Source: Gammaproteobacteria bacterium
Lineage (GTDB): Bacteria > Pseudomonadota > Gammaproteobacteria > Xanthomonadales > Wenzhouxiangellaceae
Assembly: GCA_021772975.1 (NCBI GenBank)
Contig: JAJFKY010000022.1
Span: 248,001 to 312,000, forward strand
DNA length: 64,000 bases
Reading direction: 5' to 3'
Below, in pieces: positions 44,178 through 52,811 of the stretch. How positions within the stretch are numbered: position 1 is the first letter of the stretch; every line of letters begins with the position of its first letter. The translations under genes were made by a program, and so were the position numbers. The notes below the pieces were generated by a model. The model was not told where the DNA came from and did no database searches. It was given only the letters and a program-made list of their open reading frames with translations.

Positions 44178-45343
44178 GGCGCGGCTGCCTCACCACGATC
44201 AGCTGATGCATAGGTGATCCGGTAGATCACGCCAGCCTGATCATCAGAGACCAGCATGGAACCATCCGGCATCACCAGCAGGTCCACCGGGCGGCCCCAG
44301 CTTTGCTCACCCTGCAGCCAGCCAGTGGCAAATGGCGCGTAGCCGGTGACCTGTCGATTGGCGTCAAGCGTTACCTGGGTGATCCGATAGCCGACTTTGC
44401 TACTGCGATTCCAGGAGCCATGCTCGGAGATCAATATCTGGTTGTGGTAACTGTCGGGGAATTGTTCGCCGGTGTAAAACGTCATGCCCAATGGCGCAAC
44501 ATGCGCACCGAGTTTTTGCGCTGGTTCGGTGAATTCACGACAGGCCCGCTGATCGCCAAATTCCGGATCAGCGACATTGCCGCCATGACAAAACGGGAAG
44601 CCGAAATGCATACCGGAGCGCGGCGCATGATTCAATTCGCAGGCGGGAATATCATCGCCCAGCAGATCGCGGCCGTTATCGGTAAACCACAACTCCTGGC
44701 TGAGCGGATCCCAGTCAAAGCCCACACTGTTGCGGACCCCTAGGGCAAAATCCTCCAGCCCGCTGCCATCGGCATTCATCCGCTTGATACTCGCATAGCC
44801 TTCTTCATTGCAGACATTGCAGGGCGCGCCTACCGGCACGTATAGTTTGCCATCAGGTCCGAAGGCGATAAATTTCCAACCATGATGCTTGTCAGAGGGA
44901 AAATCATCGCGCACCGTGTGTGGCTCCGGAGGATCGGCCAGATTCCGCTCGATATCGTCGTAGCGCAATACCCTGCTGATAGCCGCCACGTACAGGCTGC
45001 CATCCCGGAACGCCAGGCCGGAAGGCATGTCCAGATTCTGATCAATGGTATAGACCTTGTCGGCAACGTAGTCCTGGTCTTCATCGGTAACGGCATAAAC
45101 CCGGCCGGCACTGCGCGTACCGACAAAAATCGTACCGTTTTCACCGCGCGCCAGCTGCCGCGCATTATCCACATTATCGGCAAATACAGAGATCTTGAAA
45201 CCATCCGGCAACTGGATCTGGTGCAGCGGCAGTTCCCTGGCCCAGCCACCGTCAGCCAGCGACAATAACCAGATCAGCGTGACAACGAATCCTCCGCTCA
45301 ACCTTGGCAGACGGACAGGACGGTATTTAGCAAGCATCATCAT
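44174..45343 (-). CDS. Exported PQQ-type sugar/sorbosone dehydrogenase-like beta-propeller
   Basis: A 389-residue secreted six-bladed propeller. An N-terminal hydrophobic segment (about 17-32) serves as signal peptide. Motifs are of the sorbosone/soluble glucose dehydrogenase family: LPDGFKISVFADNVDNARQL, GTRSAGRVYAV, SDKHHGWKFIAFGPDGKLY, GAPCNVC (likely disulfide), ISEHGSWNRS, GRPVDLLVMPDGSMLVSDD. Whether it binds PQQ is not proven. Three consecutive ATG codons lie at 45343, 45340 and 45337, so the exact start is uncertain by two residues. It is the first gene of the run PEBP, cupin, uppP, VOC. Confidence 0.82.
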   Translation of the reverse strand: MMMLAKYRPVRLPRLSGGFVVTLIWLLSLADGGWARELPLHQIQLPDGFKISVFADNVDNARQLARGENGTIFVGTRSAGRVYAVTDEDQDYVADKVYTIDQNLDMPSGLAFRDGSLYVAAISRVLRYDDIERNLADPPEPHTVRDDFPSDKHHGWKFIAFGPDGKLYVPVGAPCNVCNEEGYASIKRMNADGSGLEDFALGVRNSVGFDWDPLSQELWFTDNGRDLLGDDIPACELNHAPRSGMHFGFPFCHGGNVADPEFGDQRACREFTEPAQKLGAHVAPLGMTFYTGEQFPDSYHNQILISEHGSWNRSSKVGYRITQVTLDANRQVTGYAPFATGWLQGEQSWGRPVDLLVMPDGSMLVSDDQAGVIYRITYASADRGEAAAP

Positions 45344-45437
45344 GAACACTCATCAGCAAAATATTGTTGTCAGTTTAAACCCGCCGCCAGCGTTATGCAT
45401 CCAACCCACTGATACAACACCTGCTAGGAGTCAAAAA

Positions 45438-46181
45438 ATGATAGAACGTAAACTTTTAATGGCCGCCGGCCTGCTGCTCAGCAGCGCGGTCATGGCGGAT
45501 GTCAGCGACGAGCGCCGATTTGATTTCAACCTGGGCGCAGGTGACAGCTTCAGCATTGAGAACGTCAATGGCGATCTGGATATTCAGGTAGGCAATACCG
45601 CCTCGGTGGTTGCCAGGCTGCGCGCCAGTTCACAGGATTTACTGGATAAAATCGAAATCAAGGTCGACGAATCCAGCAACCGGGTGGTGATTGATACCGA
45701 ATTGCCCAAGCGGATGCGGCGCGGCCATGCCTCCGTCGATTATATGGTGACCCTGCCGGCTGGAGTTGAGCTGGATCGTGCTTCTACCGTCAACGGTGAC
45801 GTGGACATCACTGATATCGAAGGTGACATCAGAGCCAATACCGTCAACGGTGATGTGGATGCCAATAACCTTAACGGCGATATCGATCTGCAAACCGTCA
45901 ATGGCGGCATCAAAGCCAATTTCCTGGCGCTGGGCGGCAGTGATGACATCAAAATGGAAACCGTCAATGGCAGCATTGTCGTTGACCTGCCGGTCGATGC
46001 GGACGTCACGGTCGAAGCTGAAAACCTAAATGGCGGTCTGAGCGTGGATGATCTGACGATCGTCAAGCAGAGCAAAAAACGCTGGGGCCCGGGTAAATCG
46101 GTGGAAGCCACCAGTGGCAATGGCAGTGCCAGCCTGACCGCGGATAGCGTAAACGGCAGCATCAAGATTCGCCGCGGCTGA
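45438..46181 (+). CDS. Exported DUF4097-type beta-repeat protein
   Basis: A 247-residue secreted protein (signal peptide 1-20, ending VMA) built from short beta-strand repeats. VNGD/VNGS/LNGD motifs recur about eight times at intervals of roughly 10-25 residues (VNGDLDI, VNGDVDI, VNGDVDA, LNGDIDL, VNGGIKA, VNGSIVV, LNGGLSV, VNGSIKI), the pattern of DUF4097 putative adhesins, which fold as a beta-solenoid. TAGGAG lies 7 bases before ATG 45438; upstream in-frame extension is rejected. The function is not established for the family. It is divergent from the dehydrogenase over about 95 bases. Confidence 0.82.
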   Translation: MIERKLLMAAGLLLSSAVMADVSDERRFDFNLGAGDSFSIENVNGDLDIQVGNTASVVARLRASSQDLLDKIEIKVDESSNRVVIDTELPKRMRRGHASVDYMVTLPAGVELDRASTVNGDVDITDIEGDIRANTVNGDVDANNLNGDIDLQTVNGGIKANFLALGGSDDIKMETVNGSIVVDLPVDADVTVEAENLNGGLSVDDLTIVKQSKKRWGPGKSVEATSGNGSASLTADSVNGSIKIRRG

Positions 46182-46415
46182 TTAATTCAATACTGCTTGA
46201 TTTGAATCCTGGCTACCAGGCTCGGCCGGCGCCCTGCACCGGCTGAGATATCCAGGCCCGGTAAAAACAACCCCTGATAAAAACAATCTGTAAGCGTCCG
46301 CTTGCGGGCGCCCACTTCAAATCGCCCCGTCAGATCACCCTGGTGAGATCATTCTCGATCCGCAAAAACCTGTGTAAGCGGTGATTCCGTTGTTTTTATT
46401 ATCCGCTCAGGCCAG
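46182..46415. other. 234-base convergent gap
   Basis: No gene is seen. Two small inverted repeats are present: GCGTCCGC-TT-GCGGGCGC (one G-T pair, around 46295) and TCACC-CT-GGTGA (around 46340). They are plausible 3'-end structures for the DUF4097 or Kef transcripts. No strong T-run follows either on its expected strand. Confidence 0.3.
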
Positions 46416-48194
46416 TCAGGTACGCGCTTCTTCATCACTGGCAAATAACTCCGCCAGCTCGCGCTGAGACTGTCTGGCCATCTCGATGCGTTTATTCAGA
46501 TCGTCAATATGCTCGATCGACGCCTGCAGCAGGTCTTCATCATGTTGCCGGAACAAGCGTACCGTATTAGCGGCGGCTGATTCGGTCAGACCGACTTCAC
46601 TCAGGGTCGCCTTCGCGACCTCCAGACTGGAGGCATACATCTCACGGGTAACCATTTCACAACCCAGTTTCATCAGGCAACTGGCATGCTCGCGGTTACG
46701 CGCACGGGCGAAAATCTTCAGATGCGGGAAGCTGGCACGCACCATTTTTGCCAGTTGCATACTGATCTGCACATCTTCCAGCGCCAGGATTAACAATTTG
46801 GCTTCGTCCGCACCCGCGGCACGCAGCAACTCCAGCCGCGAGACGTCGCCGTAATACACTTCATTACCAAAGCTTTTCACCAGCTCCACCTGGGTGGGAT
46901 CACTGTCCAGGGCAATGTAGCGGATGCCGCGAATACCCAGAATCCGGCCTACGATCTGACCAAAGCGGCCAAACCCGGCGATAATGACCTGGGGGCGATG
47001 ATGCTCAAAAGTGTCATAGCTGCGGCTTTCCGGTTTGTTCAGGCGCGGCGCTATAAAGCGGTCAAACAACCACAGCAATAATGGTGTGGCCGCCATCGAA
47101 AGTGACACCACCAGCACCAGCAGCTGACTTTGCGCCACCGGGATCACGGCCTGACTGCTCATCTCAGCCAGCAGTAAAAAAGCAAACTCGCCACCCTGAC
47201 ATAACACCAGCGCCATGGTCAGTGCGCCCGCGTGATTGAGTTGATTAAACCGGCCCAGGACATACAGCACCCCGGCTTTGATGCTGATCAATGCCACCAC
47301 CAGGAACATCACCAGCAGCGGTTGCGCTGCCAGCAGACCCAGTTCGATGCTGGCACCGACAGCCACAAAAAACAGGCCCATCAATAGACCCTTAAACGGT
47401 TCTATGGCGGCTTCCAGTTCATGCCGGTATTCTGAATCCGCCAGTAAGATACCGGCCACGAATGCGCCCAGCGCCATTGACAGTTCAGCTGCGTCCATCG
47501 CCACCGCTACCGCAAACACCAGCAGCAGCGCCGCGCCACTGAACCCTTCCGGGCTCTTGGAACGGGCGACAAACTTCAGCAGTGGCCGCAACACATGCCG
47601 GGTACTCATGGCCAGCAGGATAATCAGGCCAATACCGGCCAGCGGTTTCCAGCTTAAACCCGCTGACTCCTGGCCCAGCAAGGCAATCAGCACCAGCAGC
47701 GGTATGACCGCCAGATCCTGAAACAGCAACACCGAAAAACCCTGGCGGCCATGCGGTTTGGATAACTCATTGCGTTCCGCCAGCATCTGCAGGGCAAATG
47801 CGGTTGAAGACAGCGCCAGGGTCAGACCCAGTAGCGCTGCCGGTGCGGTGGGCACGCCCAGCACGTATGCCAGAGCAAAGATCAGCAGGCCTGATAACAG
47901 CCACTGGGAAGTACCCAGCCCCACCAGTTGCCGGCGTGATTCCCATAACCGTTTAGGCTGAACTTCCAGACCGATAATAAACAGCAGCAGCACCACGCCG
48001 ATCTCTGAAAAGCCCAGCACCACGCCCGGGCTGGACATAAAATCCAGCCCCCAGGGTCCGATCAGCACTCCCGCTGACAAAAAACCCAGCACCGAGCCTA
48101 ATCCCAGACGCCGGAAAATCAGCAGGCCAAGCAGTGCCGCAGCCAGGAAAACCACGGCATCCAGCAGAAAAATATGCGTATTGATGTGTTCCAC
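46416..48194 (-). CDS. Kef-type K+/H+ antiporter with RCK domain (CPA2)
   Basis: A 592-residue cation:proton antiporter. About 12-13 membrane helices (residues 8-385) with LGLGSVLGFLSAGVLIGPWGL, LLLFIIGLEV, LALSSTAFALQ and FQDLAVIPLL, then an RCK_N Rossmann domain starting near 401 (VIIAGFGRFGQIVGRIL, YGDVSRLELLRAAGA) and a short helical tail. The HALF-type glutathione-gated KefB/KefC and YbaL-like proteins share this layout. The start is GTG 48194 (frame VEHINTH), which places helix 1 correctly; no ATG upstream. A 226-base gap separates it from the efflux genes. Confidence 0.9.
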   Translation of the reverse strand: MEHINTHIFLLDAVVFLAAALLGLLIFRRLGLGSVLGFLSAGVLIGPWGLDFMSSPGVVLGFSEIGVVLLLFIIGLEVQPKRLWESRRQLVGLGTSQWLLSGLLIFALAYVLGVPTAPAALLGLTLALSSTAFALQMLAERNELSKPHGRQGFSVLLFQDLAVIPLLVLIALLGQESAGLSWKPLAGIGLIILLAMSTRHVLRPLLKFVARSKSPEGFSGAALLLVFAVAVAMDAAELSMALGAFVAGILLADSEYRHELEAAIEPFKGLLMGLFFVAVGASIELGLLAAQPLLVMFLVVALISIKAGVLYVLGRFNQLNHAGALTMALVLCQGGEFAFLLLAEMSSQAVIPVAQSQLLVLVVSLSMAATPLLLWLFDRFIAPRLNKPESRSYDTFEHHRPQVIIAGFGRFGQIVGRILGIRGIRYIALDSDPTQVELVKSFGNEVYYGDVSRLELLRAAGADEAKLLILALEDVQISMQLAKMVRASFPHLKIFARARNREHASCLMKLGCEMVTREMYASSLEVAKATLSEVGLTESAAANTVRLFRQHDEDLLQASIEHIDDLNKRIEMARQSQRELAELFASDEEART

Positions 48195-48420
48195 GAACCA
48201 GCCTGTATTGCTTATTGAGTTATTGGAATGAGCTTAACTAGCACAGGCCACATTCGCCTGGCCGATGACAGGCTCTGATGCTGACCTGGATGATTCTGCC
48301 CAACGATTCATGGCGTACTTATAACATGCCAGCGCCTGACAGTGCGGCCTAAATGATACCGGCCAGTCAGCCCCGTCACCGCCCGGCGACAGTGGGTAAA
48401 GACTTCCCGGGGAGTGGCTT
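48195..48420. other. 226-base gap upstream of the Kef-type gene
   Basis: No gene is seen on either strand. It should hold the Kef promoter and the end of the RND operon transcript. No convincing terminator with a T-run was found. Confidence 0.3.
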
Positions 48421-49488
48421 TCAGACCGTGGCTATCTGGACCGTCTGACCGGGCTGTAGCCGTTCGTTGCCGCGCGTAATCACTTTATCACCTGGCGTCA
48501 GTTCTCCGCGCACCCCGATATAGTACTGGTCACCGACTCCGGTGGTCACCGAAATCCGCCTGACCGTCTGGTCGGCATCCACCACGAATACCGCCGCCCC
48601 ATCACTGCGCAGCACCAGTGCATCGCGTGGCACTGCAACCACTTGCTGACTGTCGGCAATCGGCACCGCGACCCGCAGTGTTTCACCCGAAGCAAACTGC
48701 TCCGCGTCCACATCCAGCCGCAGTTCAAATACATGTGTGGCTTCATTGCCCAGCGAAACCAGTGTGCGTACCGGCCAACTACCCTGACTGCGGGTTGAAT
48801 CGACCTGCAGGTATTGTCCGGTTTTCACGTACGACATAAAAGACAGCGGCGGCCGCGCCACCACTTCCAGGTTGTTGGGATCCTTAAGGCGAATCACCAC
48901 CGTGCCCTGACTGACCCGCTCACCCAGTTGCACCAGGCGCTCTACCACCACACCATCAAATGGTGCGCGCAGCACGGTCCGGGAAAGATCGTCACGGGCC
49001 TGATCCAAACGGCTCTGAGCCACTTTCAGCTCACTGGCGGCGACCCGCTGCTCCGAGCGGGTCTGTTCCAGCAGCGTGGCTGAGGTCAATTGCTTTTCTG
49101 ACAGTTCCTGTTGGCGCTGATATTCAGATTGCAAAAAATTCAGCCGCGCCTCGGTGCGCACCACTTCGGCTTCCAACTCGGCCACCCGCAATTGCAGCGA
49201 AAGATCATCAATCCGCGCCAGCATATCGCCGGCAGCCACTTCCGAACCGACTTCCAATACTTCCAGCAGCCGGCCTTCCTGCTCCGCGGACAGGCGGGCA
49301 TCGGAACGGCTGACCACGGTACCAGACACCCAGGTGACCGGCGCCAGAGATGTTTCGACCACTTCCGCAACCTCTACCATCGCAGGTGGGCGGCCGCCTG
49401 GGCCACCACCAGGTTGCGCCTGGGCGGCTGAGACAAGCATCAGCGATAACCCGCACAGCAACGTGATTTGTATAGATAAAAGCCGCAT
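48421..49488 (-). CDS. RND efflux periplasmic adaptor (membrane fusion protein)
   Basis: A 355-residue adaptor with signal peptide (about 1-24, ending AQA), a glycine/proline-rich segment, split lipoyl domain (GRLLEVLEVGSEVAAGDMLARID and RAPFDGVVVERLVQLGERVSQG), a coiled-coil hairpin between them (about 95-160), and beta-barrel plus membrane-proximal domains. No lipobox Cys is present. Its ATG overlaps the stop of the RND gene by one base (TAATG). Adaptor genes normally come before the permease; here the order is reversed. No outer-membrane channel gene is next to it. Confidence 0.9.
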   Translation of the reverse strand: MRLLSIQITLLCGLSLMLVSAAQAQPGGGPGGRPPAMVEVAEVVETSLAPVTWVSGTVVSRSDARLSAEQEGRLLEVLEVGSEVAAGDMLARIDDLSLQLRVAELEAEVVRTEARLNFLQSEYQRQQELSEKQLTSATLLEQTRSEQRVAASELKVAQSRLDQARDDLSRTVLRAPFDGVVVERLVQLGERVSQGTVVIRLKDPNNLEVVARPPLSFMSYVKTGQYLQVDSTRSQGSWPVRTLVSLGNEATHVFELRLDVDAEQFASGETLRVAVPIADSQQVVAVPRDALVLRSDGAAVFVVDADQTVRRISVTTGVGDQYYIGVRGELTPGDKVITRGNERLQPGQTVQIATV

Positions 49489-52400
49489 TACGCGCCCTCC
49501 AGTTGTGGTTCATTGGGAGTCTGCAGGTCCGCTGCCGGCTGTTTGACAACCGTTTTTTCAGGATGTTGCTGTTCTCTGAAGCGCAATAAACTTGGGAGCA
49601 AAATAAGTGTAAACAAGGTACTGACCAACATGCCGCCGACAATCACAGCCGCCATACCGCGATACAGCTCACTGCCCGAACCGGGAATCAACAGCAATGG
49701 CAACATGCCGAATACACTGGTCATGGTGCTCATCAGAATCGGCCGCAGGCGTAAACGCACCGCGGATTCGACCGCATCACGCCGGGACATGCCCTCCTCG
49801 CGCTCACCCTCACGGGCCCGGTAAACCAGCAGTATCGCGTTATTGACCACCAGCCCCAGCAGAATCACAAAACCGATCATAGTCAGCAGATCCATCGGCT
49901 GCCCAACCAGCAAATCCGTCAACCTCAGAAAAATAACCCCGCCCACCGTGGCCATCGGAATGGTGGCAATCACCAGCAGGCTATCCACAAACGAGCGGAA
50001 CATGGCGCTGATCAATAGATACAGAATAACAATCGCCAGACCAAAACTGCTGGCCATGGTGGCCAGTGATTCAGCCAGTGCCTCCGCGGTGCCGGTATAC
50101 CCGATCCGGCCGTCGGCCGGTAATAACGCTTGAATCTGAGGCGCGACTTCGGTCTCAATGATATCCAGAGCTTCTTCCAGCGGCATGCCGGTGGGTGGGT
50201 TAACCTGCAGGGTCAACGTCCGGCGGCGGTCAATCCGGCGGATTTCAGACGGCCCGGCGGTACGCTGCAGATCGGCCAGGTCTCCAACCGTCTGAATTGA
50301 ACCGTCCGGCACCGCCAGCGGCATCGCCGCCAACTCTTCCGGGGTAGTCCATGGCTGAGCCCGCAAAATGATGTCCAGGCGCATGTCACCGTCGAAGTAA
50401 TCGCCTAAAAACGCGCCATCGCCCAGCGCGCGCACCGCGGTGGCCATCCGGCCACGGCTCCAGCCCACTTCGGCGATACGGCGATCATCGGGTATCAGGC
50501 GCAGTTCCGGCTCGGCCAGTTCCAGACCCGGCTGTGGCCGCACCACCGACCCCGGCAGCGCAGCCTGCACCGCAGCGAAACCTGCCCGCCCGGCAGCCAG
50601 CAGGCTGCCGTAATCGGCCGCCTGCAGATCAATATCAATTCGCCGGCCACCCCGGCCACCGAAGATTGCCCGGCGGCTGGCACCTCCGAAGGAATCGGGA
50701 AAACCCTGCATCACATCAGTATTTAACAGGGTCAGAACGTCCTCGACTTTGTCCGGGTCCTCGGCGCGCACGCCAATAAATGAACCGCTGCCAAAAAAGC
50801 CGATAAAGAAGTTAGCCAGCTGTGGTTCTTTGCTACCGTCCAGATAGGGTTCCAGGCGGCGATTGAGCACATTCACCAGTTCCCGCTCGGCGGTATCAAA
50901 ACCCAGCCCGGGCGGCGTGACCATAAAGCCAAAGGCAAAATTCTGCTTACCTTCCGGCAGATAGTCCGCTGGCGGTTTGAGCACCACCATCAACGCTATC
51001 GGGATCAGGGTCAAACCCAGTATCCAACCGCGCCGACGCACCGGCGTGCTGGTTATGCGCATAATAAAATCGGTGCTGGCGCGCCACCAGGAGCGATGGT
51101 TGTCGGATACCTGGGTATTGCCCAGAATTTTGGCCGCCGCCGCCGGCAATACCGTAACGGCCACCACCAGCGAGCAGACAATAGCCGCGGAAATCACTAC
51201 CGCCAGATCAGAAAACAATTGTCCGGCCTCATCGCGCAGGAACACCACCGGCATAAAGATCGCCACCGTGGTAGCCGTCGAGGCCAACAGCGCGCCCCAT
51301 ACCTGAGTGGTACCGCGATAAGCCGATTCGTTGCCGCTGCGACCTTGCTCGCGCTGCCGGAAAATATTCTCCAGCACCACAATCGCGGCATCCAGCACCA
51401 TCCCGGTCGCAAACGCCAGTCCGGCCATGGAAATAATATTCAGTGTTCGGCCGGTGCCATCCAGCACTATAAAAGCAAACATCAGACACAGCGGAATCGC
51501 CAGCGCCACGATCAGGGTCGCCGCCAGCTTACGCAAAAACCACCACAATACCCCGATAGCCAGCAAAATGCCTATCAGCATATTATTGCGAACCATATCA
51601 ATCGATTGATTGATATACACCGTGGCGTCATACACCTGGGTGATCGTCAGCCCCGCCTGCTTCAGATCATTGCTCTCCAGCTCGGCCACGGTGCTTTTGA
51701 TCTCTTCCATGATCTCCAGCACGTTGGCGCCGGACTGGGCGACGATATTCATCGCGATCGAAGGCCCGCCGTTCTGGCTGATAATAAAGCGGCGATCCTG
51801 CAGGGTGCGCTCCACGATCGCGATATCGCTCAGCCTGACCGGCCGGCCACCATCCCAGCGCAACACCAGGTTACCGAGATCAGCGACATCCAGCTTGCCG
51901 GCAAAACGCACCGTGTACTGTCTTCTGCCTACTTCGTTAAAGCCTGCCGAGATGTCCTGATTGTTACCGACTTCACCCGAAACATTGGTGATATCTATGC
52001 CCAGTGCGGCTGCTTTATAAGCATCAAAAGTGACCCGCACCTCATAGTTGCGCCCGCCAAATGCGCGCGCATTGGAAACGCCTTCAATTCGTTCAAAACG
52101 AGGCAGGATGGTCTCGTCGATATAATCCTGATAGGTGATGATCTCACGCGGATTGTCGCTGCTCGGCTTGATCGCAAACCAGGCGATGGCATCACCCCGA
52201 TTGTCCGAGCCGACCCGGATACGCGGCTCGCTCACATCCACCGGATAGGTGGGCACCTGATTCAACCGGTTGATCACTTCCACCAATGCCTGCTGCATAT
52301 CCGTGTCAATGTCGAATTCCATGTTGACGTTGCCCGAGCCCTGCCCGGCTGATGAGGTCAAACGCCGCATCCCCGGCAAGCCCCGCAGCTGGTCTTCCTG

Positions 52401-52598
52401 AGGTTCGATAATTTCAGATTCCACTTCCTGCGGCGCGGCGGCGCGCCAGCCGGTGGAAATAGAAATTTGCGGGCGCTCGACATCCGGCGCCAGCTGGATC
52501 GGCAAGCGCAGCAGACTGAGTATTCCGAAAATACCCAGCAGAATACAACCGACTGCTACCGCAACCGGATTACCCAGGGAAAGTTTGGTAAGGGTCAC
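49488..52598 (-). CDS. RND efflux permease (HAE-1/AcrB-like)
   Basis: A 1036-residue inner-membrane transporter with the duplicated 6+6 helix layout and two large periplasmic loops. N-terminal LSLLRLPIQLAPDVERPQISIST is family-typical. The proton-relay region of TM4 reads ATGMVLDAAIVVLENIF: the first of the two AcrB aspartates is kept but the second is Ala. In TM10 the AcrB lysine position reads VVNNAILLV (Asn). Energy coupling must therefore differ from AcrB, as in other divergent HAE-1 branches. The start is GTG 52598 preceded by AGGCGG. Substrate is unknown. It is transcribed first, overlapping the adaptor gene. Confidence 0.92.
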   Translation of the reverse strand: MTLTKLSLGNPVAVAVGCILLGIFGILSLLRLPIQLAPDVERPQISISTGWRAAAPQEVESEIIEPQEDQLRGLPGMRRLTSSAGQGSGNVNMEFDIDTDMQQALVEVINRLNQVPTYPVDVSEPRIRVGSDNRGDAIAWFAIKPSSDNPREIITYQDYIDETILPRFERIEGVSNARAFGGRNYEVRVTFDAYKAAALGIDITNVSGEVGNNQDISAGFNEVGRRQYTVRFAGKLDVADLGNLVLRWDGGRPVRLSDIAIVERTLQDRRFIISQNGGPSIAMNIVAQSGANVLEIMEEIKSTVAELESNDLKQAGLTITQVYDATVYINQSIDMVRNNMLIGILLAIGVLWWFLRKLAATLIVALAIPLCLMFAFIVLDGTGRTLNIISMAGLAFATGMVLDAAIVVLENIFRQREQGRSGNESAYRGTTQVWGALLASTATTVAIFMPVVFLRDEAGQLFSDLAVVISAAIVCSLVVAVTVLPAAAAKILGNTQVSDNHRSWWRASTDFIMRITSTPVRRRGWILGLTLIPIALMVVLKPPADYLPEGKQNFAFGFMVTPPGLGFDTAERELVNVLNRRLEPYLDGSKEPQLANFFIGFFGSGSFIGVRAEDPDKVEDVLTLLNTDVMQGFPDSFGGASRRAIFGGRGGRRIDIDLQAADYGSLLAAGRAGFAAVQAALPGSVVRPQPGLELAEPELRLIPDDRRIAEVGWSRGRMATAVRALGDGAFLGDYFDGDMRLDIILRAQPWTTPEELAAMPLAVPDGSIQTVGDLADLQRTAGPSEIRRIDRRRTLTLQVNPPTGMPLEEALDIIETEVAPQIQALLPADGRIGYTGTAEALAESLATMASSFGLAIVILYLLISAMFRSFVDSLLVIATIPMATVGGVIFLRLTDLLVGQPMDLLTMIGFVILLGLVVNNAILLVYRAREGEREEGMSRRDAVESAVRLRLRPILMSTMTSVFGMLPLLLIPGSGSELYRGMAAVIVGGMLVSTLFTLILLPSLLRFREQQHPEKTVVKQPAADLQTPNEPQLEGA

Positions 52599-52811
52599 AC
52601 TACCGCCTGTTTAGTTATCTAATTTGGTTAAGACCACGAATCTGTATCATTATCGCAATAAACCGGCACTTGGAGTCATTTCATACCGATAAATCGGCAA
52701 ACCGATCAGTTAGTGCGATAATCTCCCGTTAACCGGTAACATGGCGCACTTTGCTCGCAAGCATGCTCCATGTCAGACTAAACCAGAGATTTTCAACAAT
52801 AATCAATCACC
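52599..52811. promoter_or_regulatory. Divergent RND / GMC promoter region
   Basis: A 213-base gap holds promoters for both genes. It contains ATCGG-CAAA-CCGAT (52693-52706) and the near-palindrome GTTAACCGGTAAC (about 52728-52740), either of which could be an operator. No regulator gene is adjacent and no gene was seen in the gap. Confidence 0.35.

Noticed and set aside
51096-52352. A 418-codon plus-strand open frame antisense to the RND permease
   Set aside because: The RND frame carries the conserved family motifs; the antisense frame has none and is rich in His/Gln/Arg as expected from a mirror frame.
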